Positions 7,631 through 17,643 of a stretch of 21,442 nt of DNA are shown in pieces. Positions within the stretch are counted from its first letter, which is position 1, and the number at the start of each line of letters is the position of its first letter. The translations under genes were made by a program, and so were the position numbers. A model generated the notes under the pieces. The model made no database searches, had not been told where the DNA came from, and saw only the letters and a list, made by a program, of their open reading frames with translations. Origin of the DNA: Clostridiales bacterium (GTDB taxonomy: Bacteria; Bacillota; Clostridia; Oscillospirales; Oscillospiraceae); contig SFLE01000023.1 of the NCBI GenBank assembly GCA_004553495.1, positions 1-21,442 of the forward strand. Direction: 5' to 3'.

Positions 7631-7739
7631 TGCACCGAACCGTAAAAAACGGACAATAGACAAAACACCCCCTATGTAGGAAAATAGAAGTACTACATTC
7701 TTATTTTCCCGCATAGGGGGGCTTTTTTGTGCTGTCCGT
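7631..7739 (+). mobile_element. MITE-like palindromic element carrying the IS-end repeat, right copy
   Basis: Positions 7631-7698 match the reverse complement of 144-212. From ACGGACA (7649) to TGTCCGT (7739) the sequence forms a long imperfect palindrome: the arms share CCCCCTATG/CATAGGGGG and GGAAAATA/TATTTTCC, ending in CTTTTTTG. Two inward-facing ends with no coding sequence between them is the structure expected of a miniature derivative of the element at the left edge. The hairpin and T run could also serve as a terminator for the cotransporter gene. Confidence 0.55.
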
Positions 7740-7867
7740 ATATTCTGGCGCAGTGCTCATAGTCGGCGGAGCGCTGGTGGGCGAACTTAAAATGCCCAAA
7801 AAGGCATAAAATTGACCGTCTCGGCTCGAAAAAATTTGTTAAAATCGTAAAAACGGCAAAAAAGCAC

Positions 7868-7896
7868 TTGACAAATCTGTTGTACGGCGCTACTAT
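7868..7896 (+). promoter_or_regulatory. Promoter of the met leader / metQNI operon
   Basis: TTGACA (7868-7873), a 17-bp spacer and TACTAT (7891-7896) form an almost perfect sigma-A promoter. The predicted start is near 7903, about 35 nt before the leader peptide ATG. Confidence 0.8.
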
Positions 7897-7937
7897 GCCC
7901 CCGTCGAAACAAACTTGAGGAAAGGCAGGAAGCATTC

Positions 7938-8051
7938 ATGAAGAAGCTGAGCGCAAACATGATGATGATGTACATGTGCATGTGCCGCATGTGCATGTTT
8001 CGTCGCGCTCAATTCGGTTCGATGCTTTCTGAAAACTGTTTGACGGCTTAA
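7938..8051 (+). CDS. Met/Cys-rich leader peptide of the metQNI operon
   Basis: This 37-codon frame starts at ATG 7938 with AGGAAG 5 nt upstream and ends at TAA 8049-8051. Residues 8-21 read MMMMYMCMCRMCMF, and overall 10 of 37 residues are Met and 4 are Cys. It sits between a consensus promoter and an intrinsic terminator ahead of a methionine ABC transporter operon. That is the layout of a ribosome-mediated attenuator in which scarce charged tRNA-Met stalls the ribosome on the codon run. The peptide itself need not have a function. Cysteine codons in the run suggest that it may also respond to cysteine. It is too short and too biased to be a conserved protein; no homologue is known to me. 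Confidence 0.75.
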   Translation: MKKLSANMMMMYMCMCRMCMFRRAQFGSMLSENCLTA

Positions 8052-8081
8052 AAGCCGGAACGCCTTTAGGATAACAAACAG
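8036..8081 (+). promoter_or_regulatory. Candidate antiterminator of the met attenuator
   Basis: CTGTTTG (8036-8042) is exactly complementary to CAAACAG (8075-8081), which overlaps the 5' arm of the terminator, so the two pairings exclude each other. A small hairpin CGGC/GCCG (8044-8047 with 8054-8057) lies inside. A ribosome stalled on the Met run (7959-7997) would leave CTGTTTG free. A ribosome reaching the stop codon at 8049 would cover it and let the terminator form. Confidence 0.5.
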
Positions 8082-8112
8082 CGGAAGGTCAAGAACCTGC
8101 CGCTGTTTTTTT
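8077..8112 (+). terminator. Attenuator terminator ahead of metQ
   Basis: AACAGCGG (8077-8084) pairs with CCGCTGTT (8100-8107), extended past one mismatch by AGGT (8086-8089) with ACCT (8095-8098) around a CAAGA loop. Seven Ts (8106-8112) follow. It lies between the leader peptide and metQ, so it must be read through for the transporter to be made. Confidence 0.88.
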
Positions 8113-8237
8113 ATTTCGCTGCTTGAAAGGAGCTGTGCCGTATGAAATGGCTGAGAGAACGAATGTGTCCCCGTGACACAGAGGACATTAGTTTAAACAC
8201 GACCCATCAAAAATTTAGATTCAAGGAGAAAACGAAA

Positions 8238-9110
8238 ATGAAAAAGTTTACTAAGATAATCGCACTTGCACTCGCAATCGTCCTCGCATTCAGCCTCGTA
8301 GCCTGCTCAAATAACGGCGGCAACGCAACGGACAAGGTCATAAAGATAGCAGTTCCCAACGACACCACCAACGAAGCCCGCGCACTGCTCCTGCTCCAGG
8401 AAGCCGGCATTATCAAGCTCAAGGACGGCGCAGGCATCACCGCAACCAAGAACGACATCGTTGAAAATCCGTACAATGTTGAGATCGTTGAGGCAGAGGC
8501 CGCAGCCATCCCCCAGCTCCTCCCCGATGTTGACTACGCGGTCATAAACAGCAACTACGCCATCAACGCAGGTCTCAACCCCGTTAAGGACTCCCTGTTC
8601 AAGGAAGGCTCCTCCTCCGCATACGGCAACATCCTCGCAGTTAAGTCCGGCAATGAGAACACCGATGCCGTAAAGGCGCTCAAGGCAGCTCTCGAGAGCA
8701 AGCAGGTAGCAGACTTCATCGCAGAGAAGTACAACGGCTCCGTCATCTCCACCGTAGATAACCCCACCGACGGCTTTGACAGCAGCGTTGACTATGCATC
8801 ACTTGCAGGCACCACCATTTCCGTCGCAGCATCTCCCACCCCGCACGCAGAGATCCTCGAGATCGTAAAGGACATCCTCGCCAAGAAGGACATCACCCTC
8901 GACATCCAGACCTACAACGACTATGTAATTCCCAACACCGTTGTTGAAGACGGCACCGTTCTCGCAAATTACTTCCAGCACACTCCCTACCTCGACGATT
9001 TCAATGCCCAGCAGAACACCCACATCGTTTCCGTCGGCTCCATCCATGTCGAGCCCATGGGTCTGTACGGCGGCACTCAGACCACTCTTGACGCAGTAAG
9101 CGGCAAGTAA
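8238..9110 (+). CDS. metQ: Methionine ABC transporter substrate-binding lipoprotein MetQ
   Basis: The 290-residue NlpA-family protein binds methionine outside the membrane and delivers it to MetNI. I chose the ATG at 8238 because AAGGAG (8223-8228) precedes it and the product opens with a lipoprotein signal peptide ending in the lipobox LVAC (Cys23). An in-frame ATG at 8142 would add 32 hydrophilic residues before the signal. Mature-domain features typical of the family include DVDYAVINSNYAINAGL and the repeated NlpA strands. It is first in a three-gene operon with metN 22 bp downstream. Codon choice favours GCA, CTC, ATC and AAG, like rpsJ, suggesting high expression. Binding of other methyl-thio amino acids or dipeptides cannot be excluded. 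Confidence 0.92.
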   Translation: MKKFTKIIALALAIVLAFSLVACSNNGGNATDKVIKIAVPNDTTNEARALLLLQEAGIIKLKDGAGITATKNDIVENPYNVEIVEAEAAAIPQLLPDVDYAVINSNYAINAGLNPVKDSLFKEGSSSAYGNILAVKSGNENTDAVKALKAALESKQVADFIAEKYNGSVISTVDNPTDGFDSSVDYASLAGTTISVAASPTPHAEILEIVKDILAKKDITLDIQTYNDYVIPNTVVEDGTVLANYFQHTPYLDDFNAQQNTHIVSVGSIHVEPMGLYGGTQTTLDAVSGK

Positions 9111-9132
9111 TCAACGCAGGAGGGAAACGCTC

Positions 9133-10140
9133 ATGATAGAATTAAGAAATGTAAGCAAGACCTTTGACTCCGGTACCGGAGAGGTGGATGCGCTAAAGGG
9201 CGTTTCCCTCACTATCGAAGACGGCGATATATACGGCATCATCGGTATGTCCGGCGCCGGCAAGAGCACTCTTGTTCGATGCATAAATCTTCTCGAAAGA
9301 CCCAGCAGCGGCGAGATAATAGTAAACGGCGAGCGGCTCGACACCATGAGCCCCGCCGAGCTCAGATCGGCCAGACGCGATATAACGATGATATTCCAGC
9401 ACTTTAACCTGCTCATGCAGCGCACCTGCCTTAAAAACATCTGCTTCCCGATGGAGCTTGCGGGCGTTAAAAAAGCCGACGCGGTGAAAAGAGCGAAGGA
9501 GCTCCTCGAGCTCGTCGGACTGCCGGATAAGGCGAATGCCTATCCCGCGCAGCTCTCCGGCGGCCAGCAGCAGCGCATAGCGATAGCCCGCGCGCTGGCG
9601 ACCGAGCCGAAAGTGCTGCTGTGCGACGAGGCTACCAGCGCCCTTGATCCCAAAACAACGCGTCAGATACTTGAGCTTATAAAGGACATAAACCGGAAGC
9701 TTGGTATAACCGTTGTTATAATCACCCACCAGATGAGCGTTGTAAAAGAGGTCTGCAACCATGTTGCCATCCTCGACGAGGGTCAGGTGGCTGAGGAGGG
9801 ACTCGTTGCGGCGGTGTTTGCCGCCCCAAAGTCGGCAGCCGGACGCAGACTCGTATTCCCCGGCGGCGTTGATGAGATGGTATCCGATCCCGCAGCCGAG
9901 CGCAGAGTGCGCCTTATCTTCCACGACAGCCAGACGACGGCGATACCGCTCGTTGCCCGCCTTGCGTCGGAGGAGAACATATTCTGCAATATCATCTCGG
10001 CGTCCACGCAGAAGCTTTCCGAGGAGGTCTACGGCAGCCTGCTCATAGGCATACCCAGCGCGCAGTACGACCGCGCGATAGCATTCATTTCAAATGTCGC
10101 AAATGTAACGGCAGAGGAGGTTGACGGCAATGTACAGTGA
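9133..10140 (+). CDS. metN: Methionine ABC transporter ATP-binding protein MetN
   Basis: The 335-residue ATPase powers methionine import. Walker A is GMSGAGKS (38-45), the ABC signature LSGGQQQR starts at 141, and Walker B VLLCDE is at 161-166, with the switch His in ITHQMS. The C-terminal ~75 residues (about 260-335) fit the NIL domain, which in E. coli MetN binds methionine and inhibits transport allosterically. Length and architecture match the family. AGGAGGG lies just before the ATG. The last 11 bp overlap metI, implying translational coupling. Confidence 0.95.
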   Translation: MIELRNVSKTFDSGTGEVDALKGVSLTIEDGDIYGIIGMSGAGKSTLVRCINLLERPSSGEIIVNGERLDTMSPAELRSARRDITMIFQHFNLLMQRTCLKNICFPMELAGVKKADAVKRAKELLELVGLPDKANAYPAQLSGGQQQRIAIARALATEPKVLLCDEATSALDPKTTRQILELIKDINRKLGITVVIITHQMSVVKEVCNHVAILDEGQVAEEGLVAAVFAAPKSAAGRRLVFPGGVDEMVSDPAAERRVRLIFHDSQTTAIPLVARLASEENIFCNIISASTQKLSEEVYGSLLIGIPSAQYDRAIAFISNVANVTAEEVDGNVQ

Positions 10141-10828
10141 TCTGTTTTCCGAGCAGTCCATTCAGGATTTGCTGACGGCTCTCCCCACTCTGCCCACCGC
10201 CGTGTGGGAGACATTCTATGTGACCGTTCTGAGCACCGTGCTGGCGCTCGTTATCGGTCTGCCCCTCGGCGTTCTGCTCGTCACCGGTGAAAAGGGCGGC
10301 GTTCTGCCGCTTCCGGCGTGGCTCATGCATGTGCTTAATGTGATAATAAACCTGCTGCGCTCGATCCCGTTTCTCATTCTAATGATAATGGTCCTGCCGC
10401 TTTCGCGCGCCATCATAGGCACGGCGGTAGGTACGACGGCCACCATCGTTCCGCTGGTCGTGGCGGCGTTCCCGTTTGTTGCAAGGCTCGTTGAGAGCAG
10501 CCTGCGCGAGCTTGACGGCAACATCATTGAGGCCGCGCAGAGCATGGGAGCATCGCCCATGCAGATAATCTGCAAGGTCATGATCCCCGAGAGCGTGCCC
10601 TCGCTCATTCAGAATTTCACCATCGCCCTGACCACCATCCTCGGCTACTCGGCAATGAGCGGCATCATCGGCGGCGGCGGACTCGGCAAGATCGCCATAG
10701 ACTACGGTTACTACCGCTACAAGTACCTCATTATGATAGTTGCCGTTATCCTGCTTATCATCCTCGTGCAGCTTTTCCAGAGCCTCGGAACATATCTTGC
10801 ACGGCGCAGCGATAAACGCCTTAAATAA
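10130..10828 (+). CDS. metI: Methionine ABC transporter permease MetI
   Basis: The 232-residue integral membrane protein forms the MetI homodimeric channel. It has about five transmembrane helices and a typical EAA loop, EAAQSMGASPMQIICKVMIPES, of which EAAQSMGAS is the diagnostic part. The ATG at 10130 is preferred over a TTG at 10121 because GAGGAGG (10114-10120) is 9 bp upstream of the ATG. It overlaps the end of metN by 11 bp. It is the last gene of the operon; a 13-bp hairpin without a T run follows at 10851. Confidence 0.94.
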   Translation: MYSDLFSEQSIQDLLTALPTLPTAVWETFYVTVLSTVLALVIGLPLGVLLVTGEKGGVLPLPAWLMHVLNVIINLLRSIPFLILMIMVLPLSRAIIGTAVGTTATIVPLVVAAFPFVARLVESSLRELDGNIIEAAQSMGASPMQIICKVMIPESVPSLIQNFTIALTTILGYSAMSGIIGGGGLGKIAIDYGYYRYKYLIMIVAVILLIILVQLFQSLGTYLARRSDKRLK

Positions 10829-10850
10829 TATATAGCATATAGTGTAATGA

Positions 10851-10884
10851 AAGCGCCTCGCGGAAAGACAACCGCGGGGCGCTT
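10851..10884. terminator. GC-rich hairpin downstream of metI
   Basis: AAGCGCCTCGCGG (10851-10863) pairs with CCGCGGGGCGCTT (10872-10884), 13 bp with one G-T pair and an 8-nt loop. There is no T run on either strand, so it may stabilise the mRNA 3' end or be a weak terminator. Confidence 0.5.
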
Positions 10885-10934
10885 CAGCATTCGTCAAATG
10901 TGGTAAAATTATCAATCTTTTTGCCCCAAAACTG

Positions 10935-10963
10935 TTGAATATGCTGCATTAGGGTGTTAAAAT
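10935..10963 (+). promoter_or_regulatory. Promoter of the aminotransferase gene
   Basis: TTGAAT (10935-10940), a 17-bp spacer and TAAAAT (10958-10963) form a good vegetative promoter 47 bp before the aminotransferase ATG. The gene is therefore probably transcribed separately from metQNI. Confidence 0.55.
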
Positions 10964-11010
10964 GTCCATGGAGTTTGACCTGCTAAATATATATGAAAGG
11001 AAGCTCGTCC

Positions 11011-12201
11011 ATGAAATTTTCAAGCAAGATTGAAAAGTGCGGCCTTTCCCCTATGAGAAAGTTCGCTCCCTATGCCGCGGAAGCGGTCAAAAAAGGCAAG
11101 AAAGTCTACCACCTGAACATCGGTCAGCCCGATATTGCCACTCCCGAGGCATATTTTGACGCGGTGAAGAACTTTTCCCAGCCGGTGCTGGCTTATGCAC
11201 CGTCCGACGGAGTTCCCGTCATGATCGATGCGATAGTCGATTACTACGGCAAGATCGGCGCGCCCATAACCAACAAGCAGGTGCTCATAACCACCGGCGG
11301 CTCCGAGGCGCTGCAGATAGCTCTCTCCTGCATTCTCGACGAGGGCGATGAGATAATCGTTCCCGAGCCGTTCTATCCCAACTATTCCACCTTCGTAACG
11401 CTCACCGGCGCTACTATCCGCCCCGTCACCACCAAGCCCGAGGAGGGCTATAAGTTTGCGGTGCGCGAGCGCATCGAGGCGTGCATCAACGAGCACACCC
11501 GCGCGATAATGTTCACAAACCCCGGCAACCCCACCGGTACCATCCTCACCGAGGAGGAGCTCAAGCTCATGGCTGACATAGCCAGGGAGCACGATCTGTT
11601 CATCATCGGCGACGAGGTCTACCGCGAGTTTGTTTACGGCGGCGAGAAGCTCATGAGCCTTCTGCAGCTTGAGGGCTATGAGGATAATGTTGTGGTTATC
11701 GACTCCGTTTCCAAGCGCTTCAGCGCCTGCGGCGCGCGCATCGGCTGCGTCATAACCAGAAACAAGGAGCTCTACAACAACGCAATGAAGTGGTGTCAGG
11801 GCCGTCTGTGCGCATCGACTATAGATCAGGTCGCGTCCGCCGCTCTCTACACCGTGGGACCCGAGTATTTCGACGCTGTCCGCAGTGAATACTGCGCCCG
11901 CAAGGACACCCTCGTTGAGGGACTCAAGAAAATACCCGGCGTTGTCTATTCCGAGCCGAAGGGCGCGTTCTATGTCATGGCGGCTCTGCCCGTTGACGAT
12001 GCGGAGAAGTTCCAGATCTGGATGCTCGAGGAGTTTGACGATAACGGCGATACGCTCATGTTCACTCCCGCAGAGAGCTTTTATAAGACCCCGCACACCG
12101 GCGTTAACGAGATCCGCATGGCGTATGTCATAAACGAGAAGGACATCACCCGCTGTATGGAGCTGCTCAAGAAGGGCATCGAGGCATATAACGCCAGATA
12201 A
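11011..12201 (+). CDS. PLP-dependent class I/II aminotransferase (aspartate/aromatic-like)
   Basis: The 396-residue fold-type I enzyme has the cofactor-binding set of this superfamily. These are TTGGSEALQ (94-102), the asparagine region TNPGNPTG (169-176), D201 in GDEVYREF, and the Schiff-base lysine K235 in SVSKRFSACGARIG. Members move amino groups between amino acids and 2-oxo acids. I chose the ATG at 11011 because AAAGGAAG lies 7 bp upstream; an ATG at 10993 has no such site. The substrate is not evident. Its place after a methionine transporter makes methionine or aromatic amino acids plausible, but its own promoter weakens that link. It converges on truA across a shared terminator. Confidence 0.88.
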   Translation: MKFSSKIEKCGLSPMRKFAPYAAEAVKKGKKVYHLNIGQPDIATPEAYFDAVKNFSQPVLAYAPSDGVPVMIDAIVDYYGKIGAPITNKQVLITTGGSEALQIALSCILDEGDEIIVPEPFYPNYSTFVTLTGATIRPVTTKPEEGYKFAVRERIEACINEHTRAIMFTNPGNPTGTILTEEELKLMADIAREHDLFIIGDEVYREFVYGGEKLMSLLQLEGYEDNVVVIDSVSKRFSACGARIGCVITRNKELYNNAMKWCQGRLCASTIDQVASAALYTVGPEYFDAVRSEYCARKDTLVEGLKKIPGVVYSEPKGAFYVMAALPVDDAEKFQIWMLEEFDDNGDTLMFTPAESFYKTPHTGVNEIRMAYVINEKDITRCMELLKKGIEAYNAR

Positions 12202-12217
12202 TTAATTGAATGCAATA

Positions 12218-12250
12218 GAAAAGCCACTCTCCGTCGGAGAGTGGCTTTTC
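12218..12250. terminator. Bidirectional terminator between the aminotransferase and truA
   Basis: GAAAAGCCACTCTCC (12218-12232) pairs perfectly with GGAGAGTGGCTTTTC (12236-12250) around a GTC loop. A and T runs flank the GC core on both sides, so it can stop the convergent transcripts from either direction. Confidence 0.92.
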
Positions 12251-12254
12251 ATTA

Positions 12255-12992
12255 TCAGTAGTATACCTCGTACAGGAAAAGTCCGCATGCGGGAGCGGTG
12301 TGACCGGCGTTTTCGCGGCAGCGCGAGTCGAGCACGGCAGCAACATCGGCAGCCGTCAGGCGGTGAGCGCCGACATCTATGAGCGTTCCGATGATTATGC
12401 GCACCATGTTGTACAGAAATCCGTTTCCGGATACGAAAAATTCGATGCTCGGACCCGCGCACTCGATGCGAATTTCATCCACCCGCCTCACGGCGGATTT
12501 TTTCATGCGCTTATTCGAGCAGAATGCTGAAAAATCGTGCGTACCCAGCAGCACCGCGGCTGCGCTTTTCATGGCATCAAGGTCCAGCTCCTCGTTTATG
12601 TGGTAAACGAATTTGCGCTCGAACACATTCTGAACGGGGCTGTTATAAACGCGGTAGAGATATGTCTTCCCGACGCACGAGAGCCTTGCGTGAAAGCGGT
12701 CGGGAGCGGCGGAGAGCGTGAGCGCCGCAATGTCCTCAGGCAGCACCGCGCGCAGCTTTTTTAGTATCTCCTCGGGAGGCATATCCGAAGCTGTGCGGAA
12801 CGATGCCACCTGCATCTTCGCGTGTGCTCCGGCATCGGTGCGCCCCGAACCGTTTACATCGACGGGCTGCTCGAGAATGCGCGAAAGCGCCGTTTCGAGC
12901 TTCTGCTGTATCGTGTTTTGCGTGTTGCCCTGCTTCTGCCAGCCGCGGTAGCGCGTGCCGTCGTAGCTTAGGGTGAGCTTGTAATTTTTCAT
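12255..12992 (-). CDS. truA: tRNA pseudouridine(38-40) synthase TruA
   Basis: The 245-residue enzyme has the standard TruA length. It isomerises uridines 38, 39 and 40 in the tRNA anticodon stem. The catalytic aspartate is D53 in GSGRTDAGAHA, and the N-terminus KLTLSYDGTRYRGWQKQ and the later FLYNMVRIIIGTL are family signatures. The ATG at 12992 overlaps the upstream gene's TGA (ATGA), so translation is coupled. Transcription ends at the bidirectional terminator. Confidence 0.95.
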   Translation of the reverse strand: MKNYKLTLSYDGTRYRGWQKQGNTQNTIQQKLETALSRILEQPVDVNGSGRTDAGAHAKMQVASFRTASDMPPEEILKKLRAVLPEDIAALTLSAAPDRFHARLSCVGKTYLYRVYNSPVQNVFERKFVYHINEELDLDAMKSAAAVLLGTHDFSAFCSNKRMKKSAVRRVDEIRIECAGPSIEFFVSGNGFLYNMVRIIIGTLIDVGAHRLTAADVAAVLDSRCRENAGHTAPACGLFLYEVYY

Positions 12993-13861
12993 AGCGTGAG
13001 CCTGTATTTTCTGAGCATATACGCGGGGAAGTACGACTGCTTTGCCTGCCGCAGCCCCTCGTCGCCGACATCGTCCTCGCGGTTTATGTATTTGATGCCG
13101 CAGCTTTCCAGCTCCGTGCGGGAAAACAGCATATTTATCATCTGGAATGCGCCCTTGTACTCGCGCATCGCCTTCTCGATGTGAACGATGAGCGTGTCGC
13201 CGCGCACCTCTCCGATGCAGAACGCGGCAACATCGTCGCCGCAGCGCAGCTCATATCCGGTGCAGCCGTAGGCGGCAAAGTCCTCGAGCACCTCGCGGGT
13301 GTGCTCATTCTCGTACGCCGCGAGCTCGGACTCCGGCGTGTCCGACCAGCCGTGGCGACAGCATTCGGCAATGCATTTGGAGTTTTCCACCGTTATCGGA
13401 ACGAGCCGGTAGTCGGGATAGAGCTTCTCAAACTGATGGATGAGGTTGCGCTTTTTGCTGTATTTCTTTCCGGCGAGGAATGCAAGATCCTCGGCGTTAT
13501 ACATATAGTCGGCAATGTCCGGCTCCTCTACGGCATCAAACGAAAAGCTCTGCCGGAGCTCGTCGAGAGCGCCCTCCGGAACGAGGCTGAGTGTCAGCGG
13601 CTCGGGCGTGAGCGCCCGAAGGCACTTTATATTTTCGGTAAGCGAGCTTTCTCCGAGCGGGAGCAGATAGTCGTACTCCGCGCCCTCAAAGCGGGACTTC
13701 TCGCGCATGAACAGGGTCTCGTTCTCAATGGCATATTCATAGCCGAAGCGGTCAGCCCACATGAAAACGCCGAGCACCGAAAAATCACATGAGCGGTACT
13801 GCGCCTGAAGGTAGGGCTTCAGTATTTTCACATCATCTAATGTTATCTTTTTAAAATTCAA
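12989..13861 (-). CDS. DUF2156 / phosphatidylglycerol lysyltransferase-like domain protein
   Basis: The 290-residue soluble protein resembles DUF2156 proteins, a double GNAT-like fold related to the catalytic domain of MprF. It has no membrane segments, so it would not flip lipids itself. Recognisable parts are SKKRNLIHQFEKLYPDY in the middle and KYINREDDVGDEGLRQAKQS near the end. I chose a TTG start at 13861 because AGAGGAG stands 6 bp before it. The ATG at 13894 lies within the -10 box of the only good promoter, so it would be upstream of the transcript start. It forms an operon with truA. The real substrate, perhaps an aminoacyl-tRNA-dependent transfer, is unknown. Confidence 0.8.
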   Translation of the reverse strand: MNFKKITLDDVKILKPYLQAQYRSCDFSVLGVFMWADRFGYEYAIENETLFMREKSRFEGAEYDYLLPLGESSLTENIKCLRALTPEPLTLSLVPEGALDELRQSFSFDAVEEPDIADYMYNAEDLAFLAGKKYSKKRNLIHQFEKLYPDYRLVPITVENSKCIAECCRHGWSDTPESELAAYENEHTREVLEDFAAYGCTGYELRCGDDVAAFCIGEVRGDTLIVHIEKAMREYKGAFQMINMLFSRTELESCGIKYINREDDVGDEGLRQAKQSYFPAYMLRKYRLTL

Positions 13862-13892
13862 GCGGATCTCCTCTTTGCCAAGTGATGCGGTC

Positions 13893-13922
13893 ATTATAAC
13901 ATATTGCCTGTAAAAATAACAA
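13893..13922 (-). promoter_or_regulatory. Promoter of the DUF2156-truA operon
   Basis: On the minus strand TTGTTA (13922-13917), an 18-bp spacer and TATAAT (13898-13893) form a strong promoter. The predicted start near 13886 rules out the upstream ATG at 13894 and supports the TTG start. Confidence 0.7.
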
Positions 13923-14011
13923 GAGCGTTCATAACGGCTGCCACAGAGCGCAAAAACTCAGCAAAAGACATAAAAAGCCATGCCGCAGTACTTTTTTTAT
14001 TCATAATTATG

Positions 14012-14020
14012 TGTTACAAT
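14012..14020 (+). promoter_or_regulatory. Extended -10 promoter of secA
   Basis: TG-T-TACAAT (14012-14020) is an extended -10 element 42 bp before the secA ATG. The region where a -35 should lie is a T run without a good match. Confidence 0.5.
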
Positions 14021-14061
14021 GCAATCTGTAGAATTATCCTTACGAATGGAAGGCAGTAGAA

Positions 14062-16830
<2,769 letters not shown>

Positions 16831-16842
16831 TGAGGAAGCACA

Positions 16843-17634
16843 ATGGCATTCACTGAAAACAGGCAGCACGGCTGCGTATATATGACATCGGACAAAATAA
16901 GCGCAAGGCATATGTTCACAACGCGCATAGGCGGCGTGAGCAAGGGCGTTTTCGCATCGTGGAACCTCGGCGTAAACCGAGGCGATGATGAAGCCGCCGT
17001 GCGCGAAAACTGCAGGCTCGCGGGTCAGATCATGGGCTGCGGCGAAAACGATTTCGTCGTAACAAAGCAGGTGCACGGACGCCTCGTGCACCTCGCTCAG
17101 GATGCCGACCGCTACATCGTCGGCGGCGATAAGCGCATAGAGTGCGACGGGTTTGTGACGAACATCAAGGGTCTGCCGATAATGATATACATTGCCGACT
17201 GCGTGCCGGTGCTGATGCACGATCCCGCGGCGGGCGTTATCGCCGCGGTACACTGCGGCTGGAAAAGCAGCGTTCAGGATATTCTCGGCGCAGCGGTGGA
17301 GAAAATGTGCTCGCTCGGCGCAAAGCCGGAGAGCATCCGCGCCGCCATAGGCGCGAGCATCGGCAAATGCTGCTTTGAGTGCGATGATGATGTGCCCGCG
17401 GCGGTGGAGAAGTACCTCGGCGGCGATACCGAGGGACTGCTTGAGAAAAGGGAAAACGGCAAGACCCATGTCGATCTGCGCGGCGCGAACGCGAGAAGGC
17501 TCATGCAGCTCGGCATTCCGGCTGAGAATATAGATGTTTCCGACGAATGCACGATGTGCCTGCCGGAGAAATACTGGTCGCACCGCAGAACCGACGGAGT
17601 GCGCGGAAGTATGGCGGCGGCAATAGTGCTTTGA
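16843..17634 (+). CDS. pgeF: Peptidoglycan editing factor PgeF / multicopper polyphenol oxidase family
   Basis: The 263-residue protein belongs to the YfiH/YlmD family. It has the family's metal-site motifs TKQVHG, ADCVPV and HCGWKSSV, together with an active-site Cys-rich C-terminus (DECTMCLPEKYWSHRR). Reported activities in the family are purine nucleoside cleavage (adenosine, inosine) and removal of misincorporated serine-containing muropeptides in E. coli. Which applies here is unknown. It starts 12 bp after secA with GAGGAAG as ribosome binding site, so it is likely co-transcribed. Confidence 0.9.
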   Translation: MAFTENRQHGCVYMTSDKISARHMFTTRIGGVSKGVFASWNLGVNRGDDEAAVRENCRLAGQIMGCGENDFVVTKQVHGRLVHLAQDADRYIVGGDKRIECDGFVTNIKGLPIMIYIADCVPVLMHDPAAGVIAAVHCGWKSSVQDILGAAVEKMCSLGAKPESIRAAIGASIGKCCFECDDDVPAAVEKYLGGDTEGLLEKRENGKTHVDLRGANARRLMQLGIPAENIDVSDECTMCLPEKYWSHRRTDGVRGSMAAAIVL

Positions 17635-17643
17635 GGTGTGCGT

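Larger units (their letters stand above)
7605..7937. other. Gene-free stretch between the Na/Pi gene and the met leader peptide
   Basis: This 333-bp interval holds the right copy of the IS-end repeat with its palindrome (7631-7739) and the met operon promoter (7868-7896). About 125 bp of unassigned AT-richer sequence lies between them. I see no credible gene in it; the 80-codon minus-strand frame there has no family resemblance. Confidence 0.6.

Noticed and set aside
7693..7935. 80-codon minus-strand frame between the Na/Pi gene and the met leader
   Set aside because: It overlaps the repeat hairpin and the met promoter and has no recognisable motif.
8142..8237. In-frame upstream ATG extending MetQ by 32 residues, with AAAGGAG nearby
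   Set aside because: The extension would place hydrophilic sequence before the lipoprotein signal peptide; AAGGAG at 8223 and the lipobox support the start at 8238.
7903..8237. SAM (S-box) riboswitch or T-box in the metQ leader
   Set aside because: I looked for the S-box core and the T-box TGGN sequence with a specifier loop and found none; the Met-rich frame and terminator explain the leader better.
11020..12096. 358-codon minus-strand open frame
   Set aside because: It is antisense to the aminotransferase, has no family resemblance or ribosome binding site, and arises from the codon bias of the real gene.
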